A DNA stretch of 64,000 nucleotides. Origin: Gonatopus flavifemur (Eukaryota; Arthropoda; Insecta; Hymenoptera; Dryinidae). This document shows, one piece after another, positions 36,870 through 48,349 of the stretch. Each line of letters opens with the position of its first letter. Within the stretch, counting starts at the first letter, position 1. Below the pieces are notes generated by a model. That model saw only the letters and a program-made list of their open reading frames with translations, was not told the DNA's origin and searched no databases. Location: contig JAFFJZ010000001.1 in NCBI GenBank assembly GCA_018340375.1, positions 73,524,001-73,588,000 of the forward strand. The letters are read 5' to 3'. A program made the translations under genes and the position numbers.

Positions 36870-38155
36870 CCAGGTGTATAAGTATGAAACCGAGATTTTT
36901 GTACGGGAAAAACACGTTTATTGTAATGACATGATACAAAGTAACTTATTCGAAGTATTGTCCGTCGCTATCTATACATTTTTTCCAGCTTTCTGGCAAT
37001 TTGTGGATTCCGCGCCAAAAGAACTGTTGCTCTTTTGAGGCAAACCAGTCATCGAGCCATTTTCGTACATCTTCGTAAGAATTAACGCGCTGCTCGGCAA
37101 GTGCGTGTCCCATCGATGCAAACAAGTAGTAATCGGATGGGGCTAGGTCCGGTGGGTGAGGCGCGTGCTGAAGAATCTCCCAACGGAACGACTCTATCGT
37201 TTCCTGGACCTGTTTTGCTTTGTGTGCTGGTGCATCGTCATGCAGCAAAATCACCTTATGTTATCTTTGTTGATATTCTGGTCGTTTTTCACGCAAAACT
37301 CGATCCAAATCGATTATTTGTTGTGGGTAGCGTTGAGTATTGACAGTTTCCCCAGGTTCCAGCAGCTCGTAATAGATTACGCCCTTCTGATCCCATCAAA
37401 CACACAGCATTGTCTTTCGTCCGTAGCGGTTTGGTCTTGCCGTCGATGTTGATGGTTCACCCGGAGTAACCCATGACTTTTTGCGCTCAGGGTTCTCGCA
37501 ATATATCCACTTTTCATCGCCAGTCACAATTCGATGGAGAAATGACTTTCTTTGGAACCTGGCGAGCAGCATTTCGCATGATGTTTTGCGGTTTTCCTGC
37601 TGTCTTTCGTTGAGTTCATGTGGAACTCATTTCCCCACCTTTTGTATCTTTCCCATGGCTTTCAACAGAAGGGAGATGGCTTCTCGGGTCCCCTTTAACT
37701 GTTCCGCCAGTTGTTGTTGTGTTTGAGCGTCGTCTTCATCCAACAAGGCTTACAGGTCAGCGTCTTTAAACTTTTTCGGTGGTCTTCCACGTTCTTCGTT
37801 CCTGACGTCAAAATCGCCACTTTTGAACCGTTTCAACCACTCGAAACACTGTGTTTCACCGAGAGCATGCTCACCAAACGCCTCCACGAGCATTCGATGC
37901 GATTCGGCTGCGGTTTTCTTTAGATGAAAACAGAAAAGTAGTGCTGTCCGCAAATCGTAATTTGTTGGCACAAAACTCGACATGTTTATCTCTAATAAAC
38001 TAATGCTACTGAATGAAACTCGTGTTATTGTGAGTTGGAAATCTTTGTCGGCTATCAATACAATAACAAGACACGGCTGACGTGATGTGTCGGTAATTGC
38101 ATCGACATCTAGCGCCACCTATGGACAAATGCCGGTTTCATACTTACACACCTGG
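36870..38155 (-). mobile_element. Full-length mariner element, mauritiana (Mos1) subfamily
   Basis: This is a 1286-bp class II transposon flanked by a TA duplication (36868-36869 and 38156-38157). The terminal inverted repeats are about 28 bp: the left end reads CCAGGTGTATAAGTATGAAA and the right end, reverse-complemented, reads CCAGGTGTGTAAGTATGAAA, with three mismatches over 28 bases. It contains a complete-length transposase frame on the - strand and an ATAAA-type polyadenylation signal near the 3' end. Length, TIR length and start sequence, and the protein all match the Mos1/mauritiana lineage. It moves by cut-and-paste through a D,D34D transposase, but this copy is dead (see the pseudogene entry). 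Confidence 0.95.
36946..37983 (-). pseudogene. Mariner transposase pseudogene (four nonsense codons)
   Basis: The frame starts MSSFVPTNYDLRTALLFCFH at 37983 and ends SDGQYFE at 36949, with the stop at 36948-36946. It spans 345 codons plus stop, the same length as Mos1 transposase, with no net frame change. The N-terminal helix-turn-helix region (about residues 1-110) and the catalytic triad are kept: Asp156 in TGDEKW, Asp249 in HDDAPAH and Asp284 in LAPSDYY, giving D,D34D spacing. In-frame stops fall at codon 78 (37750-37752), 119 (37627-37629), 196 (37396-37398) and 241 (37261-37263). By comparison with the family these replace Gln, Trp, Trp and Gln, and each needs a single C-to-T or G-to-A change. 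An open extension upstream of 37983 lies in the 5' leader and is not part of the protein. Confidence 0.93.
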
Positions 38156-38881
38156 TATGTGGAACACAATGCGTTTGGATGGATTCTGTCCAAACTATCT
38201 CTGGTAAATTCAGTTCGATCGGAATTGAACCAAGAATAACCGTTGAATTGTGTTTAGACTCCGGTGAATTTTCGATTTTGATAAATTTGTGGTTGGTTTT
38301 TTGAAAATTTTCGACCAAAAATCAACCAAAACTGACTTTCTTTCGATATGGGTGAAAGTTATTTTCCGGTCGATGTTTGGTCAACACTTGATTTTTTGGT
38401 GAAAACTAACCAGTGGAAAATGTTTACTTTCAAATAATTTCTTTAATATAACTGTCTGAAAAAAGCATTCAATAACTATTGCTTTTTGTTAGAACATGGT
38501 AAAAATCGTGAAACACCTATTTTTCGAGCCAATTTTGATTGAAAAAGAACTACAAGATGACCACAAAAATCGCTCATAAATGTTGTAAAAATATTCGATA
38601 TATATTTTATACGTATGAGATCGTGTGATAGGTTGTGTACATATTCATGAAATACGTATAGTAAAATAATTGAACGACCATCAAATAGATACCAAACATT
38701 ACGAATACAGTATGAACTTGCTAAGTATATTCAAAGAGGCTTCGGAAGAATAATTCATGAATATCGGTTTGTATTTCAAAGATATGGATTTTCCAATATT
38801 CCGTGAACATGTTCGGAAGTTCGATATGAGTGAGCGGTACTCAATATCAATTTTCCGATTTCTTGAATCATATATAAGTAT

Positions 38882-39439
38882 ATACAGGGTGACCCGAGTC
38901 GGGTAGATTATATTTGAAGGGCACATCCTGCATATGAAGAAAATTGTTTTGAGACTTTGTTTTTGAAATATGCGCATTTTTAGGTTCTTTTTCGAATCCA
39001 AAATCACTCAAAAGCGTTGTGTGCTATATATTTGAACCTTGATACAATATACCAAGTTGGAACACGGCGGATCTCTGGGGAAAAAAATTGAACTACCCTG
39101 TGACTTCTCCATTCGAAGTTATAGCGATTTGCAATTTTTCAGCTTTCAGGCAATGATAAATCAGCAACGTTGAATTATTATAGCTCTAGAACAAAAGATG
39201 ACATAATAGTTCAATTTTTTCCCAGAGCTTCACCGTGTTCCAACTCTGCAAATGGTGTCAAGTTCAAGTATGTAGCATACGACGCTCTTCAGCGATTTGA
39301 ATTTGAAAAAAAATCTAAGGATGCTTATATCTCAAGAACGAAGCCTCAAAAAAATTTTTTTGTATGGGAAATTCTTGCACTTTGGCAGCAGAATATGCCC
39401 TTAAGATATAATCTATTCGACTCGGGTTACCCTGTATAT
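38882..39439. mobile_element. Large-TIR non-autonomous element (CAGGGTGACCCGAG ends)
   Basis: The left end CAGGGTGACCCGAGTCGGGT and the right end, reverse-complemented CAGGGTAACCCGAGTCGAAT, match and continue as inverted repeats for well over 100 bp. Both ends are bordered by TATA, which is either a duplication or part of the repeat. Short open frames inside (for example 39170-39658) are by-products of the repeat. Related, more degraded sequence lies at 36270-36730. Confidence 0.75.
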
Positions 39440-40213
39440 CAAAGTATATTTTTCCAAGTTCTTGAAGACACTAATCATGACAATGAATTGAAACATTGTA
39501 TAACAACTCTTCTAGCCTCTCCAAGATTTTATCTCTGCAGATACTCGGTTATTATCGTTAATCCACATTATCGAGATAAGAATCTTTCTTATGACGAACA
39601 TTGCACGGTTGAAATTTCAACTAATCATTTCAACAGGAAAAATGCACATGGCCTTTGAAAAAATGGGATAGTTTTCATTATCGCATGGCTGATAACAAAA
39701 CAACTGGAATGAAACAATTGTAGATTAAGAAGTTTTTCCGTCAGAGACGGGATTGGAATTCTGTCGTGTTATCAAGAACTTGAACTTGAGATAGGAAAAA
39801 CGTTTCGAACTTTGTAACTTTGTATATTTCATTTATAATTTCATGTGTCATTTCGGGAATAATCTACGAATTTGATCATCCAATCATTGCGTTGGTTCGC
39901 TGGGAAGTTGAGACCTGTAGATATTTTTGTGGATAACTTATTATCGTACTGAACAAAGCTCCTTTCCAGAGTGTTCGCTAAATAGTGTGGTTTAAATTAG
40001 CTGCGTCTTCAGATATATTTTCAACAAAAAACTTTTATCTAGTTCATACTCAAAATAGGCTACTTTTAGCTTTGACTCTTCGACTCAGTCGTGGAATAAT
40101 CTGAATGCGAGACAACCAAAGATAAATATTTATGTGACAGTAACGATTTCGAATGACTACTATGAAGGAAGTTTATCTTCATTGAAAACTTCACATTAGT
40201 AATTATTAAAAAC

Positions 40214-41254
40214 TACACTGCGACAAATTGATGCCAGCAACTTCAGGATACTTTTGAGTTCTAACTAAACGGCCATGAAGCTCTAAAAAAACGGGCAAAA
40301 CTTTGCTACATACTCTACCAACAGCTAAGCGATAAATAAAATTCTTTAATCTGTAATGATGGAGCATATTGCCAAGGTTTGGCTTTGAATATGAAATGGA
40401 ACTGCAAAGTAATATCTAAACATGAGAGAGAACAATTTGTGGAAATTATTGACATTCGTAGGTTATTATGTTTATAATTCTTTGCATAATTTTCTGGAAT
40501 CTTTTCCAGATTCAACCAAATATTCAAAGTCTAATCTTGACAATGTGTTCCATCACTGCATATTAACGGGGTACTAGCGATGGTACTAAACCTCTCTTTC
40601 TATCGTATAGGCGTGTCCTTCTCTATCCAACGTGCTCTGTTGGTAAGCGCTAGTAACCCCTTAAAAATCCTAATGTAATGCTTAGTTGTTGGAAAAGTAT
40701 GTAGCAAAATTTTACCTATTTTTCTAGAGCTCCATGGGCCTTGATGTAGGTTCAATTTTATGAAAACAAAAAAGCCATCATGGGCAAACATATTACAATA
40801 ACCTAATAAAGTACTATCGCGAGAGTAAAACCGGCTCCATGGCTGAACGGTTAACGCACTAACTTTCAGACATGGATGTCCGGCAGACTGGGGGGTTCGA
40901 ATCCCTGACTAATCAATCCACCTTTCACCCCAACGGCAATGCCGCAAAAGGGGAAAATGGCGGTTGGTGCGTCAACCAAAGTTCATCCCGAAAGCGGCTA
41001 CCACCGTAATAGGGGAACGACGGTTGATAAGTCAGGGAATCTTACCCCTGCCGCGTAGGTTAGATCAGAAGTACGCTTCCCCCGGTCCAATTGGCCTTGG
41101 CAGCGTAAAAAGACCGGGTTAACAAAGACTGAATAAAAAAAAAATCGTGAGAGTAAACTTCAATAAATTGAAGCTACATTCATTTAGATTTCAAGAGTAT
41201 CCTGAACTTGCTGACTATAATTGGACTTTTTACGATAAAACTTTCCTCGGTGTA
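40214..41254. mobile_element. Foldback element hosting the SINE
   Basis: The left arm (TACACTGCGACAAATTG..., CAGGATACTTTTGAG, GAAGCTCTA, TTGCTACATACT) is matched by an inverted right side (GAGCTC near 40730, AGTATGTAGCAAAA near 40695, CTCAAGAGTATCCTGAAC-like bases near 41195, CCTCGGTGTA at 41254). The right side is lengthened by the SINE at 40830-41143 and by further unmatched sequence at 40745-40829. Confidence 0.65.
40830..41143 (+). mobile_element. tRNA-derived SINE with A-tail and 14-bp target duplication
   Basis: The 5' head resembles a tRNA with an A box (TGGCTGAACGGTTAACGCAC) at 40839-40858 and a B box GGTTCGAATCC at about 40896-40906, the internal RNA polymerase III promoter. A roughly 200-bp GC-richer body follows, containing repeated GCCGCAAAAGGGG-like and CGGTTG-like segments, and the element ends in a 10-base A run. 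It is flanked by imperfect direct repeats ATCGCGAGAGTAAA (40816-40829) and ATCGTGAGAGTAAA (41144-41157), the mark of LINE-driven target-primed insertion. It is inserted in a larger foldback element (40214-41254). It is not a functional tRNA gene: the body continues past the tRNA-like part and no acceptor-stem closure is seen. Confidence 0.85.
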
Positions 41255-42039
41255 TACAAAATACCATTGATTCTTTTATAAACAATCTACTATAGCAGAT
41301 TTCAATCAGGGCCATCTGAAAAGTCTAATTCTAATCTCATTTCAACCTGAACGAGAACAAACGAAATTCTGAAAGTGAATTTATTTAGAAATATATCTTT
41401 CCATTGATTCAATGAACATGTTCGATACGTTCGAATATCAAAAAAATTTCGAGTTTCATAATAATACAATAGCTTGTTATTCAACTATCACCATACTTTA
41501 TGCATCAACTTCTTACTTTGAGAAACAGATAATAAGTTATAATGAATCAATCGATGAACAAAAGTTAATGAGAATGTTCTTGTTTGCTTGCAGATTCATT
41601 GAGACGTCAATCTCAGAAGACTAAAAGACGAAGAAGAGGGAAACAAGTGCGTGAAGGAACAACAAGGCCCGACAAAAAGTTACAATACGTAGGTGTTTGC
41701 CCGTCGCCAGCCGTGATCAGGGAAATACCACCTATTACATTCGTCCTTCTCACAATCCGCACGCACACGAAGAACCTGTTTATCTTTCTCACTTGAATGT
41801 TGCAAATCTGATATTATTTCTTGTATCATAAACACACATTGCAAGACACGTGGAAAGATAAACGAGGAAATCGATTTGTTTTTGGACCAACCAATTTGTT
41901 TGGTGTTTCGCAGACGAGTTCTCAAAGTCGCACATTTCTCTCCAGTTCTCGTTCTTCTGTCATCTCGCAATTTGTCTCGCCGTGCTGCGAGCTACAAGAA
42001 AAGACGTCGTGGCGTGGTATATATCAATCTCCGAGCACC

Positions 42040-42060
42040 ATGGCTTTGAAAAAACTTGAG
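42040..42060 (+). other. Possible 7-codon first coding exon (MALKKLE)
   Basis: GAGCACCATGG is a strong start context, and the seven codons end at a perfect donor, GAG|GTGAGT. The preceding 400 bp (41600-42039) is GC-richer than average and could contain a promoter and leader. No second exon was recognised. Confidence 0.3.
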
Positions 42061-42652
42061 GTGAGTTGTTTTCTACGGATCTGATACATGAATACATCTC
42101 CGGTGAGAATCATTTGAACACTATTCCCTCCATTTTATCCTCTGCTTCCTCCCTCCCTCTCCGTAGATCCTCCCTTTATATCCTCCAGTGTTCAGAGGAT
42201 TTATACGATATTTTCGTGCTGATGAAAATAAATATGGGGCGCAAGTTATAGGAAGATTCGATGATTACAGTCTTTATCGATGATTCACACGTTTGAAATA
42301 CTTATTTTAGGATATAATATGTTGGAAAACTAGCGAGGTTAGATGTGATCATGTAATATCCATTCTATATTCGGGAAACTATTTGTGGTGGATATTTGGA
42401 ACAATTTATAACTCACAGACAACCATCAGCAACATTTTCAATTTCCCTTGGTATTATGGTCCATTGGAAAACTATGTGTCATTTTCGATTGGTTGCTCAC
42501 TTGTTTCGGCTAGAATAAATTTCAGCCATATTCAGAATGTATGGGAAATTGTTCAAAAATTCAACACAACATTGATACTTCAAATCTAGGATACAAGCTA
42601 ATACAATCGAAGGATATACAGATAATTACATGACAACGAGGCATTGATTTTT

Positions 42653-43122
42653 ACCGAGCAGAAAAATTTTATGGCCAGCCTCATGTTCAATATGGACCCG
42701 ATCGGGCAGTGATAAGGCTCATCTTCTTTTGGCACACCTGATCTGGTCCTGGTGAGGCCACGATTGAGTACACCTGATTAGGTTACATCGGGCTTTGATA
42801 CACGGAGAGAAATTTGTAGTTAAATTTACTATGTTATTATTGTTTCTGAGGAACAGACTGAATTCTGTTGGGTTTTACTATGAAGGGCATATTTTTACTA
42901 TGGTACAACAATAGAATGCTGATCATATTTACTATGTTTTATGGGGGAACTCGTCATAGTTCAGTCTGTTCCTCGGGAACAATAATAACTCAGTAAATTT
43001 AACAACAAATTTCTCTCCGTGTACAACGGTGCGTTGTTACATTCCATATCAGGGCCTGATTTGAAATAAGGCTTTGCAGATCTGGTCTTGACCGAACACC
43101 CCATATGAATTTCTGCTCGGGT
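42653..43122. mobile_element. ACCGAGCAGAAA outer MITE with nested element
   Basis: The left end ACCGAGCAGAAAAATTTTAT pairs with the right end, reverse-complemented ACCCGAGCAGAAATTCATAT. The interior is rich in CTGATCTGGTC and GGGCCTGAT motifs on both sides. It is interrupted by 42799-43023. Confidence 0.7.
42799..43023. mobile_element. Nested TACACGGAGAGAAATTTG MITE
   Basis: A 225-bp foldback. The left arm TACACGGAGAGAAATTTGTA pairs with the complement ending at 43023. Further pairs are GAGGAACAGACTGAA with TTCAGTCTGTTCCTC and AATAATAAC with GTTATTATT. It lies inside 42653-43122. Confidence 0.85.
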
Positions 43123-43296
43123 TCATCTTTCATACACATTTCTTATGTGATCTAACTAAAATTCCAGTAGATTCATGTTTATATCGAAATTTAGTTGATT
43201 CCCACAAGGTTTAGTTAATCCAAACAAATCCAAACATAAAATTTTCTCAGTGTAAATGTTAAACCAGTCATCACACGCAGGGGACTCGTGAGATAT

Positions 43297-43440
43297 TACA
43301 CTGTTGAAAATAATACAAAATCTTGTATCAGAAATGATATGAAATTGTGTGGCAAAACAAATCCTAAATTTTGTAACACTGATAAGTGAAATCTTCGTAT
43401 CAGTGTTATGAAATTTTGTACTGATTTTTCCAACAGTGTA
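43297..43440. mobile_element. TACACTGTTG MITE, copy 1
   Basis: The left end TACACTGTTGAAAATAATAC pairs with the right end, reverse-complemented TACACTGTTGGAAAAATCAG. Both arms contain ACAAAAT(C/T)T and TATGAAATT. Confidence 0.75.
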
Positions 43441-43548
43441 CATCACCTAACCTCTCGTGAATTTTTATCTCTCAATTGGCGTGAAACAGAATCAAAACTG
43501 CTTGATTTTTGGATCTCCAACTTCACGGTGAAATAATATCTTCGAGAT

Positions 43549-43781
43549 CATTGAACTCTATATCATACTGGAAAGCGCACTTCTCAAAAATGGCCGATGG
43601 GCTTAGTGCAAGAGAGAAGGTTGCTTTGAGTGGGAAGCTTTCTCTTTTGTTTATATTAATGAACTATAGTCGCATCTATTCTTGAAAAGAGATAGCATCC
43701 CACTCGAAATTCAAAATCTCACCGGACTATACTATAGAAAACATGAGAAGTGCGCCTTCCAGTATGATATAGAGTTCAATG
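43549..43781. mobile_element. hAT-like MITE with intact 8-bp target duplication
   Basis: A 233-bp element with about 38-bp near-perfect terminal inverted repeats, starting CATTGAACTCTATATCATAC and ending with its complement. It is bordered on both sides by TTCGAGAT (43541-43548 and 43782-43789). An 8-bp duplication is typical of the hAT and P superfamilies. The interior is non-coding, so it must depend on a transposase made elsewhere. The well-preserved arms and duplication suggest a fairly recent insertion. Confidence 0.85.
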
Positions 43782-44879
43782 TTCGAGATTTATGTTCTCC
43801 GATGCTGTGATGTTTTTTCACGCAGTCGAGATAAAAAATCATCTAATCGCGAGATGATATATCATGAGGGTTGGGTGATGTAATGTCTCGCTAGTTCTCT
43901 GCGTGTACATGGATTCATCATCTACAAATAATAGCAAACACTCGCTCTACACGAGAGGAAAAATTGTCAATGCTGAAAAGAAAAAACGGAAGACTCGAGG
44001 AGGGAAGAACGAGAGATCAGTGTCGATTAACTGGAGTTCACTTGCTGGTACACGTACTCACCGTGACATATTGATTAAACTTATCAACCAAACTTCACTT
44101 GTTAGAGTACACAAGAATCAACATTAATCCAATGTTCCCAAATTCCCTCGCAACTATTATTGGGGATTTTTTAATATCTCAAAAATTTTAGGGATCTTCA
44201 ATGTAAAGTATCAGAAATGTGAGCATTCGAAATTCAATATCGAATTTTCCTATATTCTCCTCATATTTATTGTTAATTATTGAATATTAATAACTGTTTC
44301 TCCGAGTTAGAAAACCATTTGGTCAATATATCAAAAGAGATATTGAGTATACCGTCCTCATTTCACAACAATGATTGAATTAAAATGTAAACTTATGCCC
44401 ATAAACATCTCCAACACATGAGATTCTTCTTTGTCCTATTTCAGAATTGAATGAGAATAAATGATTTATAGTTCCACAAAGGCACAGTTCTCATTTCGAA
44501 TCAAATGGATTTTACAATGCACATCGTTGTGTATTTATTTATGTTATATCTGCATTTTTTCCAGAAATTTATGATTTAATTTCATGTGACACGTGTTTTA
44601 TCGATTCGGTTTTTTTTCTTTCGTTTGATGAATGAGACGAAACATCGATCACTTTGGCCCACTTTCAGATTGATAAAATAATGCAACTCAAGAAAATAGA
44701 CTGTACAAAAATTTGATGAACGATTTATTTCTTAGAACAATATCGAATACAATTGAAATCGATGCACCGTGATACAATTGTAATGACACAGAAGTAATTT
44801 AATTACCATAACCCAGTCCGGTTACGAAATGATGCTGGTGTTATTACTACTGCATCCATTACTAACTACTTTGCCGCAG

Positions 44880-44904
44880 TTCTAATTTGGCACGTCCCTG
44901 CATC
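44880..44904 (+). other. Possible 25-nt micro-exon
   Basis: An acceptor (ACTACTTTGCCGCAG) and a donor (GTGAGTTC) enclose a 25-base, GC-richer segment. One phase reads SNLARPCI. Chance is a real alternative. Confidence 0.25.
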
Positions 44905-45359
44905 GTGAGTTCATAATGACATCTCCTTTTCTCTTCCCATTCTTCACCTTAACCTACGGTATTGAATATACATGTACTTTGGTATGACGTTCCGTCGACC
45001 CTACGTTGCGTTTCCCTCGAGCTTAAACCTGAGCTCCAACGATACAGCTTTGGATTTGGTATTTATTAAAATTTCGATTCAACATGGGTGGTGAATTTAT
45101 GTTATGAATCAAATTATCCGTTTAATTATTTGAGAAATAGCATCCCTTCACATGAATAATGAACGATAGAAAGGAATTGTAATAATCAAGGATTGTCTCC
45201 CCATTAAAGCATTGAAATTCACTTTTTTGAAATCCACAAGCTCCCTTTAGATCAATTACAAAGAAATTCCGTATTTTTTGAGAGGTTTTTGAGTACCCTA
45301 GTTTGGAAATGTCAAATTTCGATAGTTCGATGAAAAGCAAATTCAGAACTTTTGGCATT

Positions 45360-45888
45360 TACACTGTGAAAATAAGTGGTGTCAGATTTTATAGGAGTCC
45401 ACCCCAAAATCGATGTGAAAATAACATCAAACGGTGTAGGAATGACACTTTAAACGGAGAAAAAAGAATCAGTTATGACACCAAAATCTGATTTTACTGA
45501 GTAATTTTTGCTGGAGCAGCAAATTCTTTGCTATTGCAGCAATTTTGTCAACTACGACAGGGATTTCCTAACAGTGACAGCAAATAATATTTGCTCCTCC
45601 AGCAAAGTTTGTTTGCTATTGTATATATAATACTAAAAATTTCGCTATTACAACAACAAATTTGCTACTTTAGTTAATCACGTTGTTCTCTCAGCAATCC
45701 AGTTAGCTATAACAACGAAGCTTTAGCTAGGTCATTGAAAAAATTTGCTTTTCTATATATCATACCTCGGTTCGCCGGGACAGAAAATTTGTTTACTCCG
45801 TGTACGGTGTGAGAATGACATCATGTGATGTTTAAATAACACTATTTGGTGTGAACTTTTTCCAACACCGCCAATTTTTAATAGTGTA
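45360..45888. mobile_element. TACACTGTGAAAATAAGTGGTGT outer element
   Basis: The left end TACACTGTGAAAATAAGTGG pairs imperfectly with the right end, reverse-complemented TACACTATTAAAAATTGGCG. Both arms carry TGGTGT/ACACCA, ACATCA and CGGTGTRRGAATGACA motifs. It is interrupted by 45453-45803. Confidence 0.6.
45453..45803. mobile_element. Nested AGCAAATTTGCT-rich element
   Basis: Bounded by ACGGAGAAAAAAGAATCAG on the left and TTTGTTTACTCCGTGTA on the right. The interior is a series of short GCAGCAAATT, TTTGCTGGAG and TTTGCTATT motifs in both orientations. Related fragments are at 26966-27247, 34801-34916 and 48950-49140. Confidence 0.6.
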
Positions 45889-48349
45889 GGTTGTTTAATT
45901 TGAATAATGTGAAAACGGTAATGAATAATAATAAAAATAAGAAACCACTGAAAATAATAATTCATTGAAAAGTGATAACGTGTGTTGTGAAGGAGGACAT
46001 TATTTTTAAATATCTCCACATATTTCCCTATTCCTTTTCGCGTAGTGGATATTTTAATCTATAATAACACAAATCGATTACCCAACTTGAATCCAACGTC
46101 AGGGCAGATTTATTCGATGTTTGAAATTCTAACCCATTCAACTATTCAAAATCAACCATTTGGGGAGAAGATTCTTGTCGATATGAAGCTCGAGAATTGA
46201 ATTGTTCGCGTTCATAGAAATCGATACATCGTGTGAATTCGCCATGGTTGGATACAGCGCTTAACGCTCTTTTTTTCTGTTTTTCACGATATGGAAGGAG
46301 AACGTTCTACACGTAATGCCAAAGCGTAAGAAATCCTCACGAAATACTCAACGATGTGTACTTCCAAGGAAGTATTTTGAAAAACGAATCGACAAAGAGA
46401 AACGCGATAGGCCTGAAAATTGAAAAATAATTTTTCTTTGGAATCTCAATCATCGACTCTAAGCGGACCTAGAATATTCATTGGAAGACATGAAAAAATG
46501 ACATTTTTAATCTTTCATGTGAGATTTATTGCAATATTGAAGCATTTTTGGTGAATCTCATATAGGAGATTTGACTCACATCTTATTAATAATGCTAGTA
46601 CAGTTCCTAAGACGATTACATTTGAATCCAGAATCAATTACATATTCCAATTAATTAAAACAAGGAAATAATCTGTGTTTCTATATTGACCAGAATATGT
46701 GTTTAATTTAGGTTCTGAAGTGGTATCTTCAAATTTAGACACACTTACAGTTGTATTTGTTGTCAATCCCAAAACCTAACTCTTGAACAAAATTCGAGAG
46801 AATTCAATCAACTCTGTTCGAATATTTCACGTAAGAATGGTTCATTAAAATCGAAATATCTCTTCGTTACGTACAGAGAACCGTGTCAATTACGTCAAAG
46901 AATTTGCTCAATAGCTAGTGCTGGTATCCCTTTGAAACTTGGAATATAATCTTCACTTATAACTTCTCCAGATAATATCTAATCCTCAATAATTGAGCAA
47001 TTTTTATCAAAGGTTCGAATTATATTTCCGAAGAAATTCTATTGACGCATTGGAACATCAATTTGATATACACGTGAATATCAGGTCATATCATATTCGA
47101 CTTGATCACGAAATATTCCTAATCTTCGATACGTGTTAATATAGCTGGGAGTGACAGATCATGCATTATTTGAAGTTTGAATTGTGCTACCGTAGTCGTG
47201 CATGACATCTCGTATGTCAGTGATGATATTGCTGGTTTGAATTAGATTTTGACCCATCGCAGAAGCTCTGGAAAATCTACAGAGAAGAGAATAATTTTGA
47301 AATAAATTTCCTTTCACCTCGAACTGATTTAAGTGGAACTTGAATATGGTTAATATCGATGATCAGAACAAAGGATTTTCGTTGAAATGAACTTCTGGTA
47401 ACGTTGGATGCGGTATACAAGTTTCAGTTCAATCAGGGTTTACGAAATTCGACGTGTTTGGAAGGGTGCAGAAGTTTATATTGGGTAGGAAAATAGTTTC
47501 ACGCTAAAGTTGGTCACTTTCATTTTCAGGCTTCCGGTACTTCCATGCCAAACGAAAAGACCAAGTTCATTAACATTTATGAAACAATATCTAATTCAAA
47601 GACAATAGGATCAGGGATAGTTTTTTAAATGACAATGAACTCAAGTTTTTCCGTGCATGTTTATTTGAACACAAAGGTGAATTCGTGTTTAAAATAAATC
47701 ATCAATATTGGTAGAAGTCAACGGTCACACATTACGAGCATGTAAGCAAGTCATTTCATATGATCGTGTGCCAACCGTTCGTCGAAAATTCGCCTACAAT
47801 ATGCACGCCAGTCTTCTCCCTTCAATACACTGATTCATCTACAAAGGAACTTCATATAGATTTCAGTATCAGCGATGAATCGTATGTAGAGTGCGATAGC
47901 GCCACAACTATAATACTTACAAGTGGCACACGATCGTTACTCTTCTAACCACCCAATCGATATCGAACTCGGTATTTATTGTTCTAACGTGCGTTTCCGT
48001 GCTACTTTCTTTGTCCACTCTGAAGCATAGGTTTTTTTTTCCATTCTCGCGTTAAATCATCGTACTCAACCTCTGGAATCGTATCCCGTTCATATACAAT
48101 ATTTGCCAAATAAGGGCGTTATAAAACCGATTTTCATGGAATCACTTTCTCGTGGTCTGATTCCAATGCCACTTCTCTCTACACACCATTTTGGTACTGA
48201 AATTATTCCAGGAAATGAACGTACTTTCAGAATGACTGTGGTGAAGTTTACACCTCGTGCGATGTCATTGAATGCCGTGAATCGATGACGTACAAGACCG
48301 TACAAGAATGATGAGAAAAAAGAAGAAATCCAGTAAAATTATAATACTC
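45889..48349. other. Gene-free stretch
   Basis: AT-rich, no element ends resolved. Complementary open frames at 48090-48305 on both strands are probably chance or an unrecognised fragment. Confidence 0.4.

Noticed and set aside
37984..38118. N-terminal extension of the mariner transposase
   Set aside because: The family protein starts at MSSF (37983). The extra 45 codons cover the 5' untranslated part of the element.
39170..39658. 162-codon frame as a gene
   Set aside because: Its first half lies in the inverted repeat of the element at 38882-39439, and there is no protein-like composition beyond it.
40838..40920. Functional tRNA gene
   Set aside because: A and B boxes are present, but the unit continues into a SINE body with A-tail and target duplication. 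No acceptor stem is apparent.
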